Positions 1-9,474 are shown, counted from the first letter of the stretch. The stretch: 64,000 nt of DNA from JAJEFO01 sp965214325 (GCA_965214325.1 CBDCBG010000005.1:399954-463953); one strand, 5' to 3'. Numbers and translations: made by a program. Notes: a model not told the origin generated them from the letters alone.

Positions 1-330
1 GTCCTGCTCTGCATGCTCGCATATTACGTGGAATGGCACATGCGGGACGCCCTGAAGCCGCTGCTGTTCCATGACGAGGACCCGCCGGAGGCGGCCTCCG
101 CCGTCGCCCCGGCCGGGACGTCGGACGGGGCCGCGCTCAAGGCGGCGACGAAGCGGACCACGTCCGGACTGCCCGTCCAGGGCTTCCAGGGCCTGATGGC
201 CCACCTTGCGACCCTGTCCATGATGCGCATGAAGCCGAAATCGGAAACGTCCGCGGAATTCGACATGACCTCGACGCCGACGCCGCTGCAGGCCGAGGCG
301 TTCCGGCTCCTCGGCCTCCGGCTTCCCTGA
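1..330 (+). CDS. IS1634-family transposase, C-terminal part (runs off left edge)
   Basis: The frame is open from base 1, so only the last 109 residues are present. The segment CMLAYYVEWHMRDALKPL matches the C-terminal region of IS1634-type (IS4-like) DDE transposases. The same arrangement, a VEWHMR motif followed by an Ala/Pro-rich linker and a final helix, occurs in the second IS1634-type transposase at the right end of the window, although the two are clearly different elements. The catalytic core lies outside the window, so activity cannot be judged. It closes an element that abuts the catabolic operon, about 95 bp from the 3' end of the DUF917 gene. Confidence 0.8.
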   Translation, partial: VLLCMLAYYVEWHMRDALKPLLFHDEDPPEAASAVAPAGTSDGAALKAATKRTTSGLPVQGFQGLMAHLATLSMMRMKPKSETSAEFDMTSTPTPLQAEAFRLLGLRLP

Positions 331-425
331 CGCCGCGAATTCCTGCCCAGTGCCGTGAATCAGGATTCCGGGCTTTCTGTCCCGAAATCAATCAGGTAGA
401 CCTTGAGGCCTTCTGGAAGTTCGGC

Positions 426-1511
426 CTAAGTGGACCATAGCTGCTTATATTCCTCTTTCAGCCCAAATGCCTTGGGACCGAACTGGTTGAGAGCGGCTGG
501 GCTGCGCATGATTGGCGGAACACCGACTGCCATGACTGCCACGCGCTGGCCGAAGCGCAGAGTTTCGTTCGTAATGGGCATTGCTGTTTCGGCATCCAGA
601 ACGGTGATGATATCGGGTACAATGGCGAGTACTCGTCCGTCGACTTTGGCGCATAAGTTCTCGTTTTGGAAAGAGATGGTGCACGGTGTGCCGTTGCCGC
701 CGTCCGGAGAGATCGTGACCGCGCCGAGTGTAAAGCCCCGCTTGGTTTGACGATCGAGATCAGTCACCTTGCCGGCAAAAATGCGCTTTGCCATTCCGTA
801 GCTGGTAGTGGCAATGAAGGTTTCGAGTTCCTCGAATGGATCACACTTTTCGTGTCGCGCGGTGCGAATGATCCGTCCTATCCGCTGCGCAAGACTCAGC
901 GTGTGCTTTACCGAGGCTCGTTTCACCTCGGCACCAGACATCGGGTAGTTGGCGAAATAGGCGGTACCGCCCATGCGGATCGTGAGACCGCGGGCCAGCC
1001 ATTCCATTCGGTGATGATCGTCGGTACAGATTGTAGCGAAGTCGCCCTTTTCGTCAGCGATGCCCATGGGTGTCCCGGCAACACCTTCAATGGCGAAGGT
1101 CTCCATTTGCAATTCGGGAAAGGCGCGGCCTTGGCCGTCGGCATCCACCACGGGCAACCCCAACCGGGCTCCGACGAACAGAGGAATGGTGGAGTTGATT
1201 CCGCCCACTTCGGTCGGCATCGTCGCCGTCGCCCTGCGCCCCAGAGCTTTCTCCACGGCGCGCAATGCGCGGATCGGTTCCTCGCCCGAGGGAATTTTCT
1301 CCAAGAGCACGGTTGGAGCGCCCATCATGGCTGTAGGGATGACCAATTCGTCCACCGCAAGCGTATCGGGATCGACGATTTCGATCCTGCGGCCGACCTC
1401 CAGCTCTTTCTTGACCATGAGCCCACCGATATAAGGATCGCCGCCTCCGCCCGCACCGAGAAACGCCGCACCCGTGCACAGGTCGTCGACATCTTCCAGC
1501 TTCAGTTCCAT
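426..1511 (-). CDS. DUF917 / S-methyl-thiohydantoin desulfurase-like protein
   Basis: This 361-residue protein begins MELKLEDVDDLCTGAAFLG and has the Gly-rich N-terminal motif GAGGGGDPYIGG (about residues 19-30) typical of DUF917. Family members are encoded beside HyuA-type hydantoinase/oxoprolinase genes, and one branch is linked to thiohydantoin breakdown. Here it is the last gene of the minus-strand operon, 14 bp downstream of the hydantoinase gene, which supports a role in the same pathway. No signal peptide is seen, so it should be cytoplasmic. The ATG at 1511 has a purine-rich GAGAGG upstream. The substrate cannot be read from sequence. Confidence 0.85.
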   Translation of the reverse strand: MELKLEDVDDLCTGAAFLGAGGGGDPYIGGLMVKKELEVGRRIEIVDPDTLAVDELVIPTAMMGAPTVLLEKIPSGEEPIRALRAVEKALGRRATATMPTEVGGINSTIPLFVGARLGLPVVDADGQGRAFPELQMETFAIEGVAGTPMGIADEKGDFATICTDDHHRMEWLARGLTIRMGGTAYFANYPMSGAEVKRASVKHTLSLAQRIGRIIRTARHEKCDPFEELETFIATTSYGMAKRIFAGKVTDLDRQTKRGFTLGAVTISPDGGNGTPCTISFQNENLCAKVDGRVLAIVPDIITVLDAETAMPITNETLRFGQRVAVMAVGVPPIMRSPAALNQFGPKAFGLKEEYKQLWST

Positions 1512-1525
1512 GGCACGTAACCTCT

Positions 1526-3064
1526 CTACAACGGCAGATCGCCGACTGCCTTTACGCGCAGCCGCGAGGGATTCCCGGGTAGGTAGCCAATCGGAATCTG
1601 CTCGACTTCGATTACCTCCACGCTCTCGGCGATTGCATCCGCCTTGATCGCATTTCGGCAGGCCTCCGAGCGGGCAGAATCAAGCACCTGCTCGCGGTTG
1701 GCCTCGGTGATTGCAACGACGCGATCCACCTCGCCCGCCACCTGGGCAATGGCGGCGCCAACCGCATTGGCGACAGAGGAATAGGGTGGTCGAAGTACTT
1801 CGGAGGCACTCTTCACCTCCCAGTCCACCAGGATTGAGCCACCACCAACCAGCAATAGCGGCAGGTCGCGGGCATCGGTCTTCATTCGCTCCACATTGCT
1901 GGCAATCAACCGCTGCATCTCGACGCGGGCAGCGCGGATTGTCTCGACCGAGATTGACCTGACCAACGCGGCGTCGCCCACCTCCGCCCAGCCGCCGGCC
2001 ACGGCGATATCGGTGGCCGTTAGCGTGTCGCCGCCAAAGCAGAGCGCCTTGTCGGTGAGTTGATAGCCCACTGAATCCGGCCCCAGTCGCGCACCTCCGC
2101 TCCGCACGCGAGATCCGCCGCCGAGTCCCACTGCCAGCAAGTCTGGCATGCGGAAATTTGTCTTCACTCCACCCACATCGACAAAGTGAGTGGATTGCCG
2201 CGGGAATCCCTTGCGCAACATGCCTATATCCGAGGTTGTTCCGCCGACATCAACAACCATCGCATCCTCGATCCCGGCGAGATGCGCCGCCCCGCGCATG
2301 GAATTGGTGGGTCCGGAGGCGAAAGTCAGGACCGGATAGCGCTCTACGTTCTCCACCCGCATCAGCGTCCCGTCATTCTGGCTGAAGTACAGTGGCGCTC
2401 TCAGCCCAAGCTGATCCAGAGCCTCGCGGAAGGCAGCCACAACCTGCACCGCCATCTCTGAAAGCGCAGCGTTGATGATTGTCGAGTTCTCCCTTGGCAG
2501 AAGCCCGAACTGGCCCAATTCCGAGCTGAGCGAAATGGCCAAATCGGGCGCCTCGCACTGAATGATCTCGGCAGCGCGATGTTCCATCTCACCATTCATC
2601 GGTGAAAAGACCGAGGTGATGGCAGCTGCTTTCAGCCCCTTTGCCACCCAGCCGCGCGCGGCCTCAGCGACGGCCCCTTCGTCCAGGGGCGCTATCTCTC
2701 GCCCATCAAACTCATACCCGCCGCCAACCAGCGTCACGTTGCGCCCCACCGCCTGAACCAGATCGGCAGGCCAGTCGGTGAGCGGGGGAATGGCGGATGT
2801 CGCAGGTAGAGCGAGCCGGATCACCCCCACGGGCAAGAGTGCTCGCCGCTCTATCACTGCATTTGTGAATTGCGTGGTTCCGATCATGACACACTTTATG
2901 TCGGCGGGCGCGACTCCCGCGCTTTGCATCGCAGCGGTGATCGCGGTCACGATGCCCGACTGCACGTCGCTTGTGGTCGGAGTCTTCTGCCACCCGGCAA
3001 CTCCCTCCACGCCAATCACCACGGCATCGGTATTGGTGCCGCCCACATCCACGCCGATTTTCAC
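1526..3064 (-). CDS. HyuA-type hydantoinase/oxoprolinase family protein
   Basis: The product is a 512-residue ASKHA-fold protein of the hydantoinase A/oxoprolinase family, which opens cyclic imides or lactams using ATP. It starts MKIGVDVGGTNTDAVVIG, the phosphate-binding DxGGTxTD motif, and a second motif VVDVGGTTSDIG lies near residue 270. It is shorter than the 650-700 residues of full HyuA because the C-terminal region common in that group is absent; this short form is usual when a DUF917 gene follows, as here. The start is GTG at 3064 with a good AAGGAG site. It follows the ABC ATPase gene by about 20 bp. Confidence 0.9.
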   Translation of the reverse strand: MKIGVDVGGTNTDAVVIGVEGVAGWQKTPTTSDVQSGIVTAITAAMQSAGVAPADIKCVMIGTTQFTNAVIERRALLPVGVIRLALPATSAIPPLTDWPADLVQAVGRNVTLVGGGYEFDGREIAPLDEGAVAEAARGWVAKGLKAAAITSVFSPMNGEMEHRAAEIIQCEAPDLAISLSSELGQFGLLPRENSTIINAALSEMAVQVVAAFREALDQLGLRAPLYFSQNDGTLMRVENVERYPVLTFASGPTNSMRGAAHLAGIEDAMVVDVGGTTSDIGMLRKGFPRQSTHFVDVGGVKTNFRMPDLLAVGLGGGSRVRSGGARLGPDSVGYQLTDKALCFGGDTLTATDIAVAGGWAEVGDAALVRSISVETIRAARVEMQRLIASNVERMKTDARDLPLLLVGGGSILVDWEVKSASEVLRPPYSSVANAVGAAIAQVAGEVDRVVAITEANREQVLDSARSEACRNAIKADAIAESVEVIEVEQIPIGYLPGNPSRLRVKAVGDLPL

Positions 3065-3084
3065 GAAATCGTCTCCTTTTCAGG

Positions 3085-4131
3085 TCAGTACAGCACCACG
3101 CCGCTTTCGGGCCGCCAGAAAAGCGATACTTCCGCCCCCGACGGCAACTGTGCCAGATCGGGGCGATTGGGCACTTCCACTGTCAGGGTCTGCCCCATGG
3201 TCTCGATCCTGTAACGGCGTAGCGAACCCTGATAGACCTCGTCGGCCACACGGCCCCGGAGCATCGGGGTTTCCTTGGAAGAGATCGGCTCCAGCCGGAT
3301 CTGTTCCGGCCGCAGGAGCAGCACCACCTTGGCGCCCATCGGTCCCTGCGCACCCGGGGCGGGTATCGGCACGCCGCCGACCTCAACTGACTGCGCTCCC
3401 AACCTCCCGGCGAGCAGGTTGGACTCGCCAATGAACTCGGCGATGAAACGGGAATTGGGGTGTTCGTAGATCTCCACCGGAGAGCCGATTTGCAGGACTC
3501 GCCCGGTGTTCATGACCGCGATTCGGTCGGACATGGTCAGCGCTTCAGATTGGTCATGAGTGACATAGATTGTCGTGATTCCGACGGATTTCTGAATGTT
3601 CTTGATCCAGAATTTCATCTCTTCACGCATCTTCTTGTCGAGCGCTGAAAGCGGCTCGTCCAGCAGCAGGATCTTTGGTTCGATCACCAACACCCTCGCC
3701 AGTGCCACTCGCTGTTTCTGGCCGCCCGACAATTCGCGTTCATAACGTTCGCCGTATCCGACGAGCCCTACCTGCTCGAGCGCGGCCTCGACCTTGAACT
3801 TTATTGAACCGCGTTCCTCGCTGCGTTCGATGAGGCCAAAGGAGATGTTGTCAAAGACGGTCATGTGAGGGAATATCGCATAGTTCTGAAAGACGATTCC
3901 GATATCGCGCGCTTCGGGTGGCAAGTGAGTAATTTCGCGACCCTGCACGTGGACCGCACCTGTCGAAGGAGCGATGAACCCCGCCAGCATTCGCAACGTC
4001 GTTGTCTTGCCGCAACCCGAAGGGCCCAGCAGCGAAAAGAATTCGCCCTCTTCTATTTCTAGGTTCAGTTCCTCGACCGCGACGGTCTTGCCGAAGCTCC
4101 TGGTCACGCCTTGGAACTGCACGAATGACAT
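3085..4131 (-). CDS. ABC transporter ATP-binding protein, spermidine/putrescine (PotA) type
   Basis: This 348-residue ATPase would energise the importer encoded upstream. Walker A GPSGCGKTT is at about residues 36-44, the signature LSGGQ at 134-138 and Walker B LLLDEP at 155-160. A C-terminal TOBE-like domain (about 240-345) is typical of PotA/MalK-type subunits. I chose ATG 4131, preceded by GAGGAG, over the in-frame codon 15 bp upstream. It sits between the binding-protein and hydantoinase genes, so the imported compound is probably the substrate of the neighbouring enzymes rather than a polyamine. Confidence 0.93.
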   Translation of the reverse strand: MSFVQFQGVTRSFGKTVAVEELNLEIEEGEFFSLLGPSGCGKTTTLRMLAGFIAPSTGAVHVQGREITHLPPEARDIGIVFQNYAIFPHMTVFDNISFGLIERSEERGSIKFKVEAALEQVGLVGYGERYERELSGGQKQRVALARVLVIEPKILLLDEPLSALDKKMREEMKFWIKNIQKSVGITTIYVTHDQSEALTMSDRIAVMNTGRVLQIGSPVEIYEHPNSRFIAEFIGESNLLAGRLGAQSVEVGGVPIPAPGAQGPMGAKVVLLLRPEQIRLEPISSKETPMLRGRVADEVYQGSLRRYRIETMGQTLTVEVPNRPDLAQLPSGAEVSLFWRPESGVVLY

Positions 4132-4185
4132 GATTTCTCCTCGCAACGGGGTGGCGGGCCAGACGCGTCCGGCCCGCCGGTTGCC

Positions 4186-5298
4186 TCAAAGGCCGAAGAT
4201 CTGGTTCAGTCGATCGGTGATTTCCAGCTTGTTCTCAACAAAGAAATCCCAGTCGGGCACCCAGAACTCGTTGACCGCATCGGCAGTGTTCATCACTCCT
4301 TCCTCGGCAAGCGGCGCAGTGATCGAGGCTTGGGAATTGGTGGGCCGCCAGAGGAATTCGTCGCCAAATGCGTTGAGGAATTCCGGGCTCAGCGTTCGGT
4401 TGAGAAGAGCGAAGGCAAGCTTCTTCTGCATCGGATCGGCATAGCGGCTGATGGTCTTGGTCTGGGTCAGGATGGGCTTGCTGTCCCACAGCCAGACATC
4501 CATCGGCACGCCCTTTCGCTTGAGCGACAAAGCCTCCCCCTCAATATGCACGGCAATATCCACTTCGCGCCGTTCGATGAGTGAAAGCATGTTGAAGGTG
4601 AACTCGGAAACCTTCATCGGCATGGCGTCCTCAAGTGCCTGGAAGGCGGCCTGCATGTCGTGCTGGTCCTTGCCGAACTCTTGTGCCGTAGCCATGAAGA
4701 ATGCGTGCATCAGCCCGTTTTCCGTGCCGTAAGTGCCGCGCTTGTTGGCATAGCGGTCTTCCCAGAAGGCGCGGAACGAAGACGGCGCGTCACCTGCATC
4801 CGTCCGGTAGGCATAGACGTAGGGCATGTACGCCCAAGTCACGCCGGCGCCGGACGCAAAGGCGAAGTCCCAGCAATCAGCGGAATTTGGCACGTTTTCG
4901 CGGATTTCCTCCACAGTGAGAAAGTAATCGCCCGCCTGCTTGGTCTGTGTCAGGTTTGGCAGATTCCAATTGGCGATGTCGAACACCGGGTCCTGTGGAC
5001 CCTGGGTGACGAATTTCGGGAACCAGGGGAAGGAGCTGTCCCAGTTGATCTTGCAGTTGAAGTCGCTTTCGAACTGGTCAGTGAGTGCGGCGCGCACGAA
5101 TTCCTCCCAGCCGCCGCCCCATTCTCCGATGTTCAGCACGGCACCGCCGGCATCGAATACCTCGCCGGCATAGGCTACGTCCTGTGCCCAAGCGTGGTTT
5201 ACAAAGGGCGCGGGCAAGAAGGCGGCAGCGCCGAGCGTGGCACCACCTTTCAGAATGCCGCGACGGCTGTAGGTGTGGATATGGATATTGCGTGTCAT
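4186..5298 (-). CDS. ABC transporter periplasmic substrate-binding protein (Tat signal)
   Basis: The product is a 370-residue extracellular solute-binding protein of the PotD-like group. The N-terminus carries the twin-arginine stretch YSRRGILKGG followed by a hydrophobic segment ending near FVNHAWAQ, so export by the Tat pathway is likely. I chose the ATG at 5298 because AAGGAG (5308-5313) lies 9 bases upstream; an in-frame start 30 bp earlier would include that site in the coding region. The ligand is unknown, but operon context with a racemase, hydantoinase and DUF917 protein suggests a small cyclic or amino-acid-like compound. Confidence 0.9.
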   Translation of the reverse strand: MTRNIHIHTYSRRGILKGGATLGAAAFLPAPFVNHAWAQDVAYAGEVFDAGGAVLNIGEWGGGWEEFVRAALTDQFESDFNCKINWDSSFPWFPKFVTQGPQDPVFDIANWNLPNLTQTKQAGDYFLTVEEIRENVPNSADCWDFAFASGAGVTWAYMPYVYAYRTDAGDAPSSFRAFWEDRYANKRGTYGTENGLMHAFFMATAQEFGKDQHDMQAAFQALEDAMPMKVSEFTFNMLSLIERREVDIAVHIEGEALSLKRKGVPMDVWLWDSKPILTQTKTISRYADPMQKKLAFALLNRTLSPEFLNAFGDEFLWRPTNSQASITAPLAEEGVMNTADAVNEFWVPDWDFFVENKLEITDRLNQIFGL

Positions 5299-5337
5299 GT
5301 CTTTGATCTCCTTTTTGGTTGCGGACACGTGGTTAAG

Positions 5338-6144
5338 TCAGCCCCGCTGGCGATCCAGCAGGTGTCGGATGTTCACGAGGCGGTTGGTCAGAAGAACTGA
5401 AGCAATCACCAGCGTAATGGCGAAGATGCCGGCGGCGGCGGCCGAGGGATCGAATTTGTAGCGCAGCGAATTGTACATCGCGATCGGAAGGGGTTCGGAG
5501 TTCGGCGCGGAGAGGAAAAGCGAGACCTCAAACTGTCCAAAGCTGACGATGAAGGCAAAAATCGAACCGGCCTGGATGCCCTGGCTGATATTCGGCAGCG
5601 TAACCTTCCGGAAGGCACGCCAAGGCGAGGCTCCGAGCGAGCGGGCCGCTTCTTCCAGCGTGACATCGTAGGCGGCCAGCGCCGCGCCAACCGTGCCAAT
5701 CACGTAGGGTGTCGAATAGAGAATGTGCCCTATCCAGAGCCCCCAAATCGTGCGCGACAGACCGATACGGGTGGAGATGTAGAATGAGAAGAGGGCGAAG
5801 CCCACCACCACCCCCGGCAGCACAACGGGCGAAAGGAAAAAGGCTCGCATCGCACTGCGTCCAACGATGTTTGTGCGGCTGAGAAACAGCGCCGCGGCAG
5901 TGCCGAGGATCGTCGATACGATCATTGTCATCAGTGCCAGCCGGAAAGAGAAGAAGAAGGCTGAAAGGTATTTCTCCGAGCTCAGGAAGGCCGCGACCCA
6001 GCGTAGCGAGAGGCCCTGAGGCGGGAACGTCAAGAACTCGCCCGAGGTTAGCCCCGCAAGCACCACGACGACGATCGGGGCCAGCATGTAGGCGAAGCCG
6101 AGCACTGCAAGGACAAGGAGCGCCAGCGGAATCTCGCGTTCCAT
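5338..6144 (-). CDS. ABC transporter permease, PotC-like
   Basis: This 268-residue inner-membrane permease has about six hydrophobic segments. The cytoplasmic EAA loop, EEAARSLGASPWRAFRKVTLP, contacts the ATPase. It overlaps the upstream permease gene by one base and lies about 40 bp before the binding-protein gene, so the importer is one transcription unit. The pair of permeases of unequal length is the usual arrangement for spermidine/putrescine-type importers. The specificity cannot be inferred from this gene. Confidence 0.92.
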   Translation of the reverse strand: MEREIPLALLVLAVLGFAYMLAPIVVVVLAGLTSGEFLTFPPQGLSLRWVAAFLSSEKYLSAFFFSFRLALMTMIVSTILGTAAALFLSRTNIVGRSAMRAFFLSPVVLPGVVVGFALFSFYISTRIGLSRTIWGLWIGHILYSTPYVIGTVGAALAAYDVTLEEAARSLGASPWRAFRKVTLPNISQGIQAGSIFAFIVSFGQFEVSLFLSAPNSEPLPIAMYNSLRYKFDPSAAAAGIFAITLVIASVLLTNRLVNIRHLLDRQRG

Positions 6145-7031
6145 CAGGCGAGTCCTCCCGAATGGCGGCTGCCGAGCCGCAGATAGATCGCGACCGCGCC
6201 AGCGCTCAACAGGAAGAGGATGACCGCAATCGTGGCGCCGAACTGAAACCTTGCGCTCTCCGCCACTTGCTGAAAGATGTGGATCGGCAGCACACCGACG
6301 CGGAACCCGCCCATGAGCGCTGGCACGATGTAGGAGGAGATCGAGAGGGCAAAGACCAAAAGCGAACCCGAGAGGATCCCAGGCATGGACATGGGCAGCA
6401 TGACCCGGACGAAGGCACGGCGGCGCGAGGCGCCCAAGGAACGTGCTGCCTCCTCAAGGCTTGGATCAATGCCCCGGATAACGCCCATCAGCGTCAGGAT
6501 CATGAAGGGAAGGGCGAACTGCACCAGCCCCAGCACCACGCCAAGAAAATTGTACATGAGTTGAACCGGCGCGTCCTCGGACGTCAGCCCCAACCCTGAG
6601 AGCATTTGGTTGATCAGGCCGTTGTCACCTAGGATCACCATCATCCCGTAAAGCCGGATCACCATATCGAGTTGCATCGTCGCTAGCACGAGGATCAGCA
6701 GGAAGGTGTTGCGCGACGGGTTCTTGGTCTTTGCGATCACGTAGGCCATGGGATAGGCGACCACGAGCGTTACCGCCGCCACGACAGCACCCAGAAGCAC
6801 CGACCGTCCCGCTGCCATGAGATAGTTGGAGCGGCTGAAGAACCGGATATAGTTGTCCAGCGTCAGTTCGAACGTAACCGAGACCTGTCCGATGGCCTGC
6901 GGGTTGAAAGAGGTGGCAAATACCAGGCCCACCGGAACCACGAAGAAGAGCACGAAGAATGTGAGCAAAGGCACAACAAGCAGCCATTTCATCCGTGACT
7001 GGCGCAGGACACTCGATGCGACGGGCCTCAT
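6144..7031 (-). CDS. ABC transporter permease, PotB-like
   Basis: This 295-residue permease has an N-terminal transmembrane helix followed by the binding-protein-dependent transport inner-membrane domain. The EAA motif is EEAARSLGASRRRAFVRVMLP at about residues 195-215. It overlaps the racemase gene upstream by 4 bp and the second permease downstream by 1 bp, indicating translational coupling. Together with the second permease it forms the membrane channel of the importer. Confidence 0.92.
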   Translation of the reverse strand: MRPVASSVLRQSRMKWLLVVPLLTFFVLFFVVPVGLVFATSFNPQAIGQVSVTFELTLDNYIRFFSRSNYLMAAGRSVLLGAVVAAVTLVVAYPMAYVIAKTKNPSRNTFLLILVLATMQLDMVIRLYGMMVILGDNGLINQMLSGLGLTSEDAPVQLMYNFLGVVLGLVQFALPFMILTLMGVIRGIDPSLEEAARSLGASRRRAFVRVMLPMSMPGILSGSLLVFALSISSYIVPALMGGFRVGVLPIHIFQQVAESARFQFGATIAVILFLLSAGAVAIYLRLGSRHSGGLA

Positions 7032-7786
7032 CCGTGGTCCCTCGGCTCCATCAGGGCAGCGAGATCAGGCCAGGCGTCGAAGCCCCTGACGGGTTTGCGT
7101 TCCGGCGCCGGAATGACGGTGGGTGGGGCTTCCAGCACGCGCAGGGCGGAAAGAACGGCATTGGGCAGCGGATCAACAATTCGGTCGCGCGACATGCCCA
7201 ATGCTTCTGCCACCGGGCGAGCAAAGCCCAGCATCCCGGTGCAGCCATATATGATCGCTTCTGCCCCGTCCTCTGCCAGTGCGGTTTGACAGGCAGCAAT
7301 GGTCTTGGCGATCGAGGCTGCCCTATCCTGGTCGAGCGCCAGAACTTGCACGCCTATGCCACGGACCGAAGCGAGTTGCGGCCCCAGCCCTTGCCGCCTT
7401 GCCAGAGCGCGAAACATTGGCGCTTGACGGTCGAGAACGGTTACTACGCTGAAGTCGCCAAAGGTTGCTGCTGCCTCCATCCCGGCCTCACCCGCACCGA
7501 TAACGGGGATGGACACCGCTTCGCGAGCCGCTTCCAGTCCGGGGTCGAGCATGCAGTCGATGACCAGCGCCTGCGCCCCGTCTCGCTCGGAGGCAATTGC
7601 GGCATCTACGACGCCTGGCGCGGCCAGAACTTCGTCCACTGCCGATTCAACCGAGGCCGGCCCTTTGTCGAGAAAGCGCAAAGACAGGCGGCAAAGGTCG
7701 CCGACCGCATCGAACAGGGCAGTGTCGTCCCGGAAACCATCCGAGATGATCGGCGTGATGATGTGGACATGAAACCGGTCCGTCAT
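7028..7786 (-). CDS. Asp/Glu/hydantoin racemase family protein
   Basis: The 252-residue protein belongs to the Asp/Glu/hydantoin racemase superfamily, cofactor-independent enzymes that use two cysteines as acid/base pair. Both are visible, in VIDCMLDPG and IIYGCTGMLG. The start at ATG 7786 (MTDRFHVHIITPI) fits the beginning of the fold; the longer frame upstream reads through the promoter region. It is the first structural gene of the operon and lies about 55 bp from the perfect palindrome at 7841-7858. A role in interconverting hydantoin or amino-acid enantiomers is inferred from family and context. Confidence 0.88.
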   Translation of the reverse strand: MTDRFHVHIITPIISDGFRDDTALFDAVGDLCRLSLRFLDKGPASVESAVDEVLAAPGVVDAAIASERDGAQALVIDCMLDPGLEAAREAVSIPVIGAGEAGMEAAATFGDFSVVTVLDRQAPMFRALARRQGLGPQLASVRGIGVQVLALDQDRAASIAKTIAACQTALAEDGAEAIIYGCTGMLGFARPVAEALGMSRDRIVDPLPNAVLSALRVLEAPPTVIPAPERKPVRGFDAWPDLAALMEPRDHG

Positions 7787-7840
7787 GGGTCTTCGGTCCT
7801 CTTGCTCGGGAAAGGTGGCAAAAGGTTTGGGGAATGCGCG

Positions 7841-7858
7841 ACTACCCAATTGGGTAGT
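7841..7858. promoter_or_regulatory. Perfect 18-bp palindrome, candidate LuxR-type operator
   Basis: The sequence ACTACCCAATTGGGTAGT is a perfect dyad between the stop codon of the LuxR-type gene and the racemase start. Its centre is about 63 bp upstream of the racemase ATG. Size and position fit a dimeric GerE/LuxR-type activator site for the catabolic operon. It has no U-tract, so it is a poor intrinsic terminator. The assignment is inference. Confidence 0.55.
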
Positions 7859-9474
7859 TAGGCATCAAGCATCCCCAAATCGCGTGCACGTCGCACCGCC
7901 CGGAGACGGTTGTCGGCCTGGAGGTCGCGGAAAATCTGCTTGAGGTGATATTTCACCGTGTTGCCGGATACCCCCATGATTCGGGCGATTTCCTTGTTGG
8001 AATGACCCAGGGCCAGAAGCTCGAGGTACCGGCGGTGCAGAACTGTCCCGCTCTTCCAGCGGTTCCCCGAGCGGCGTCCGCTGGTAGCCCAGGAGAGCAT
8101 CAATTCACTCAAGCGGAGGCGCTGCGCACGCGTCGGTGGAACCGAGACGTGATCTCCGTCAAGCGCTGCCTGAACGATGAACCGCGTTTCGGCGCCCTCA
8201 TCCAGAATGAAACGACAGAAGGGCTGATCTCCCAGAAGCCGAATTGCGCTTAGCAGACTCGACGTAGATTCCGTCCTGTTGCCAAGATTCCAGTGCGCCG
8301 AGGCAGCTACGACCCGCAGTTTCGCTAGGGCAAGAAGCTGCCCGCGCCGTATGCTCAGATCCTCTGCCGGGGCTATGAAAGCCAGCGCGTCCCGCGCTCG
8401 GCGTGACCGCACCATCAGCCGAGCGATGGCGACCAGCGTCGATCCCTGCCTGAAGGCAAGGTCGTCGCTTTCTTCGATCTGGTTGCGATCCGTGGTCAGA
8501 CCGATTTCGGCCAGCAGTTGCGATCCGGTTGCAATTTCGTTCGAAAGCGTCAGCGCCCGAAGTCGCTCGATCTGCATTAGGCGGTAGAGGCGCGGCATCC
8601 CGCGTTCACGTGCAATGCGTTCGCCATGCGACAAGGCTTCGAGTGCGCCCGGCAAGCCGGACTCCGCAAAGGCAAGACGAGTGTTCACGCGATGAGCCGA
8701 GGTGAGGATGTCGAACCAGGCATCCTTGTGTTCCACAAGATCGAATGATCTCGTGCAGAGTCGGGCTGCCTGCTCAAGATCGTTGGCTTCATATGCGACC
8801 TCGGCCTGCAGGATTCGTGCAACAGCTATCAGCCACTGCGCCTGACCGGGCAATTCGCAAAGGCGTTCCTCCATGATCTGCAACACTTCTCCGGCACCAA
8901 GCAGGTCTCCTCGCATCAGTCGTATCTGTGCCAGGTGGGTGTGCAGGTGCAGCGCACCAAACGTCGCTTCGCCTTGGTGGTACAACTCGATCGCTTGTTC
9001 GGCATACTTCTGTGCGCGATCAAAATCACCCATCTGCAGGGCGATGTTGCAAAGCAGGTTGTAGGCCAGTGCGTGTCCGATCCGGTCTTCCTCGCGCAGC
9101 CCAATGCGAGCCGATCTAAGCCTTTCTACGCTCGAACTGTCGAATTTTCGGTCTTCATAGACTGACAGGTGCATATCCACGAGGGCAAGATCTGACGCCA
9201 GAAACGGATCGCGAGCCGTGAATGTCCCGATGGTCTCGGACCAGCGCTCGAAATCTTGTCGGGCCCGGGCTGTCCCTCCGCGCTTGGCTTGGGCGAATAT
9301 GATTCCCAGCGTCGCACGGGGAAACCGGCTAACCATGGAAGCATCGAGATCGCGCAAGGCACCCGGCGGCACGTCGGTGGCAAAGCGCATGAAGTGCCGC
9401 CACCCTCCAGCTTGCTCGGTCGCTTCCAGCCAGTCGATCGTTTCAAGATCACGATGAGTCGCTTTGGCGGACAT
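7858..9474 (-). CDS. LuxR-family transcriptional regulator
   Basis: The product has 538 residues. The C-terminal 60 form a GerE/LuxR helix-turn-helix (LGHSNKEIARIMGVSGNTVK followed by YHLKQIFRDL). The rest is a long helical region with TPR-like character, for example LAYNLLCNIALQMGDFDRAQKYAEQAIELY, as in the helical part of MalT-type regulators, but without an obvious N-terminal P-loop ATPase domain. It lies directly upstream of, and co-directional with, the hydantoin operon and probably controls it. The ISKra4 element has inserted about 45 bp upstream of the start, which may have cut or replaced its promoter. Confidence 0.87.
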   Translation of the reverse strand: MSAKATHRDLETIDWLEATEQAGGWRHFMRFATDVPPGALRDLDASMVSRFPRATLGIIFAQAKRGGTARARQDFERWSETIGTFTARDPFLASDLALVDMHLSVYEDRKFDSSSVERLRSARIGLREEDRIGHALAYNLLCNIALQMGDFDRAQKYAEQAIELYHQGEATFGALHLHTHLAQIRLMRGDLLGAGEVLQIMEERLCELPGQAQWLIAVARILQAEVAYEANDLEQAARLCTRSFDLVEHKDAWFDILTSAHRVNTRLAFAESGLPGALEALSHGERIARERGMPRLYRLMQIERLRALTLSNEIATGSQLLAEIGLTTDRNQIEESDDLAFRQGSTLVAIARLMVRSRRARDALAFIAPAEDLSIRRGQLLALAKLRVVAASAHWNLGNRTESTSSLLSAIRLLGDQPFCRFILDEGAETRFIVQAALDGDHVSVPPTRAQRLRLSELMLSWATSGRRSGNRWKSGTVLHRRYLELLALGHSNKEIARIMGVSGNTVKYHLKQIFRDLQADNRLRAVRRARDLGMLDA

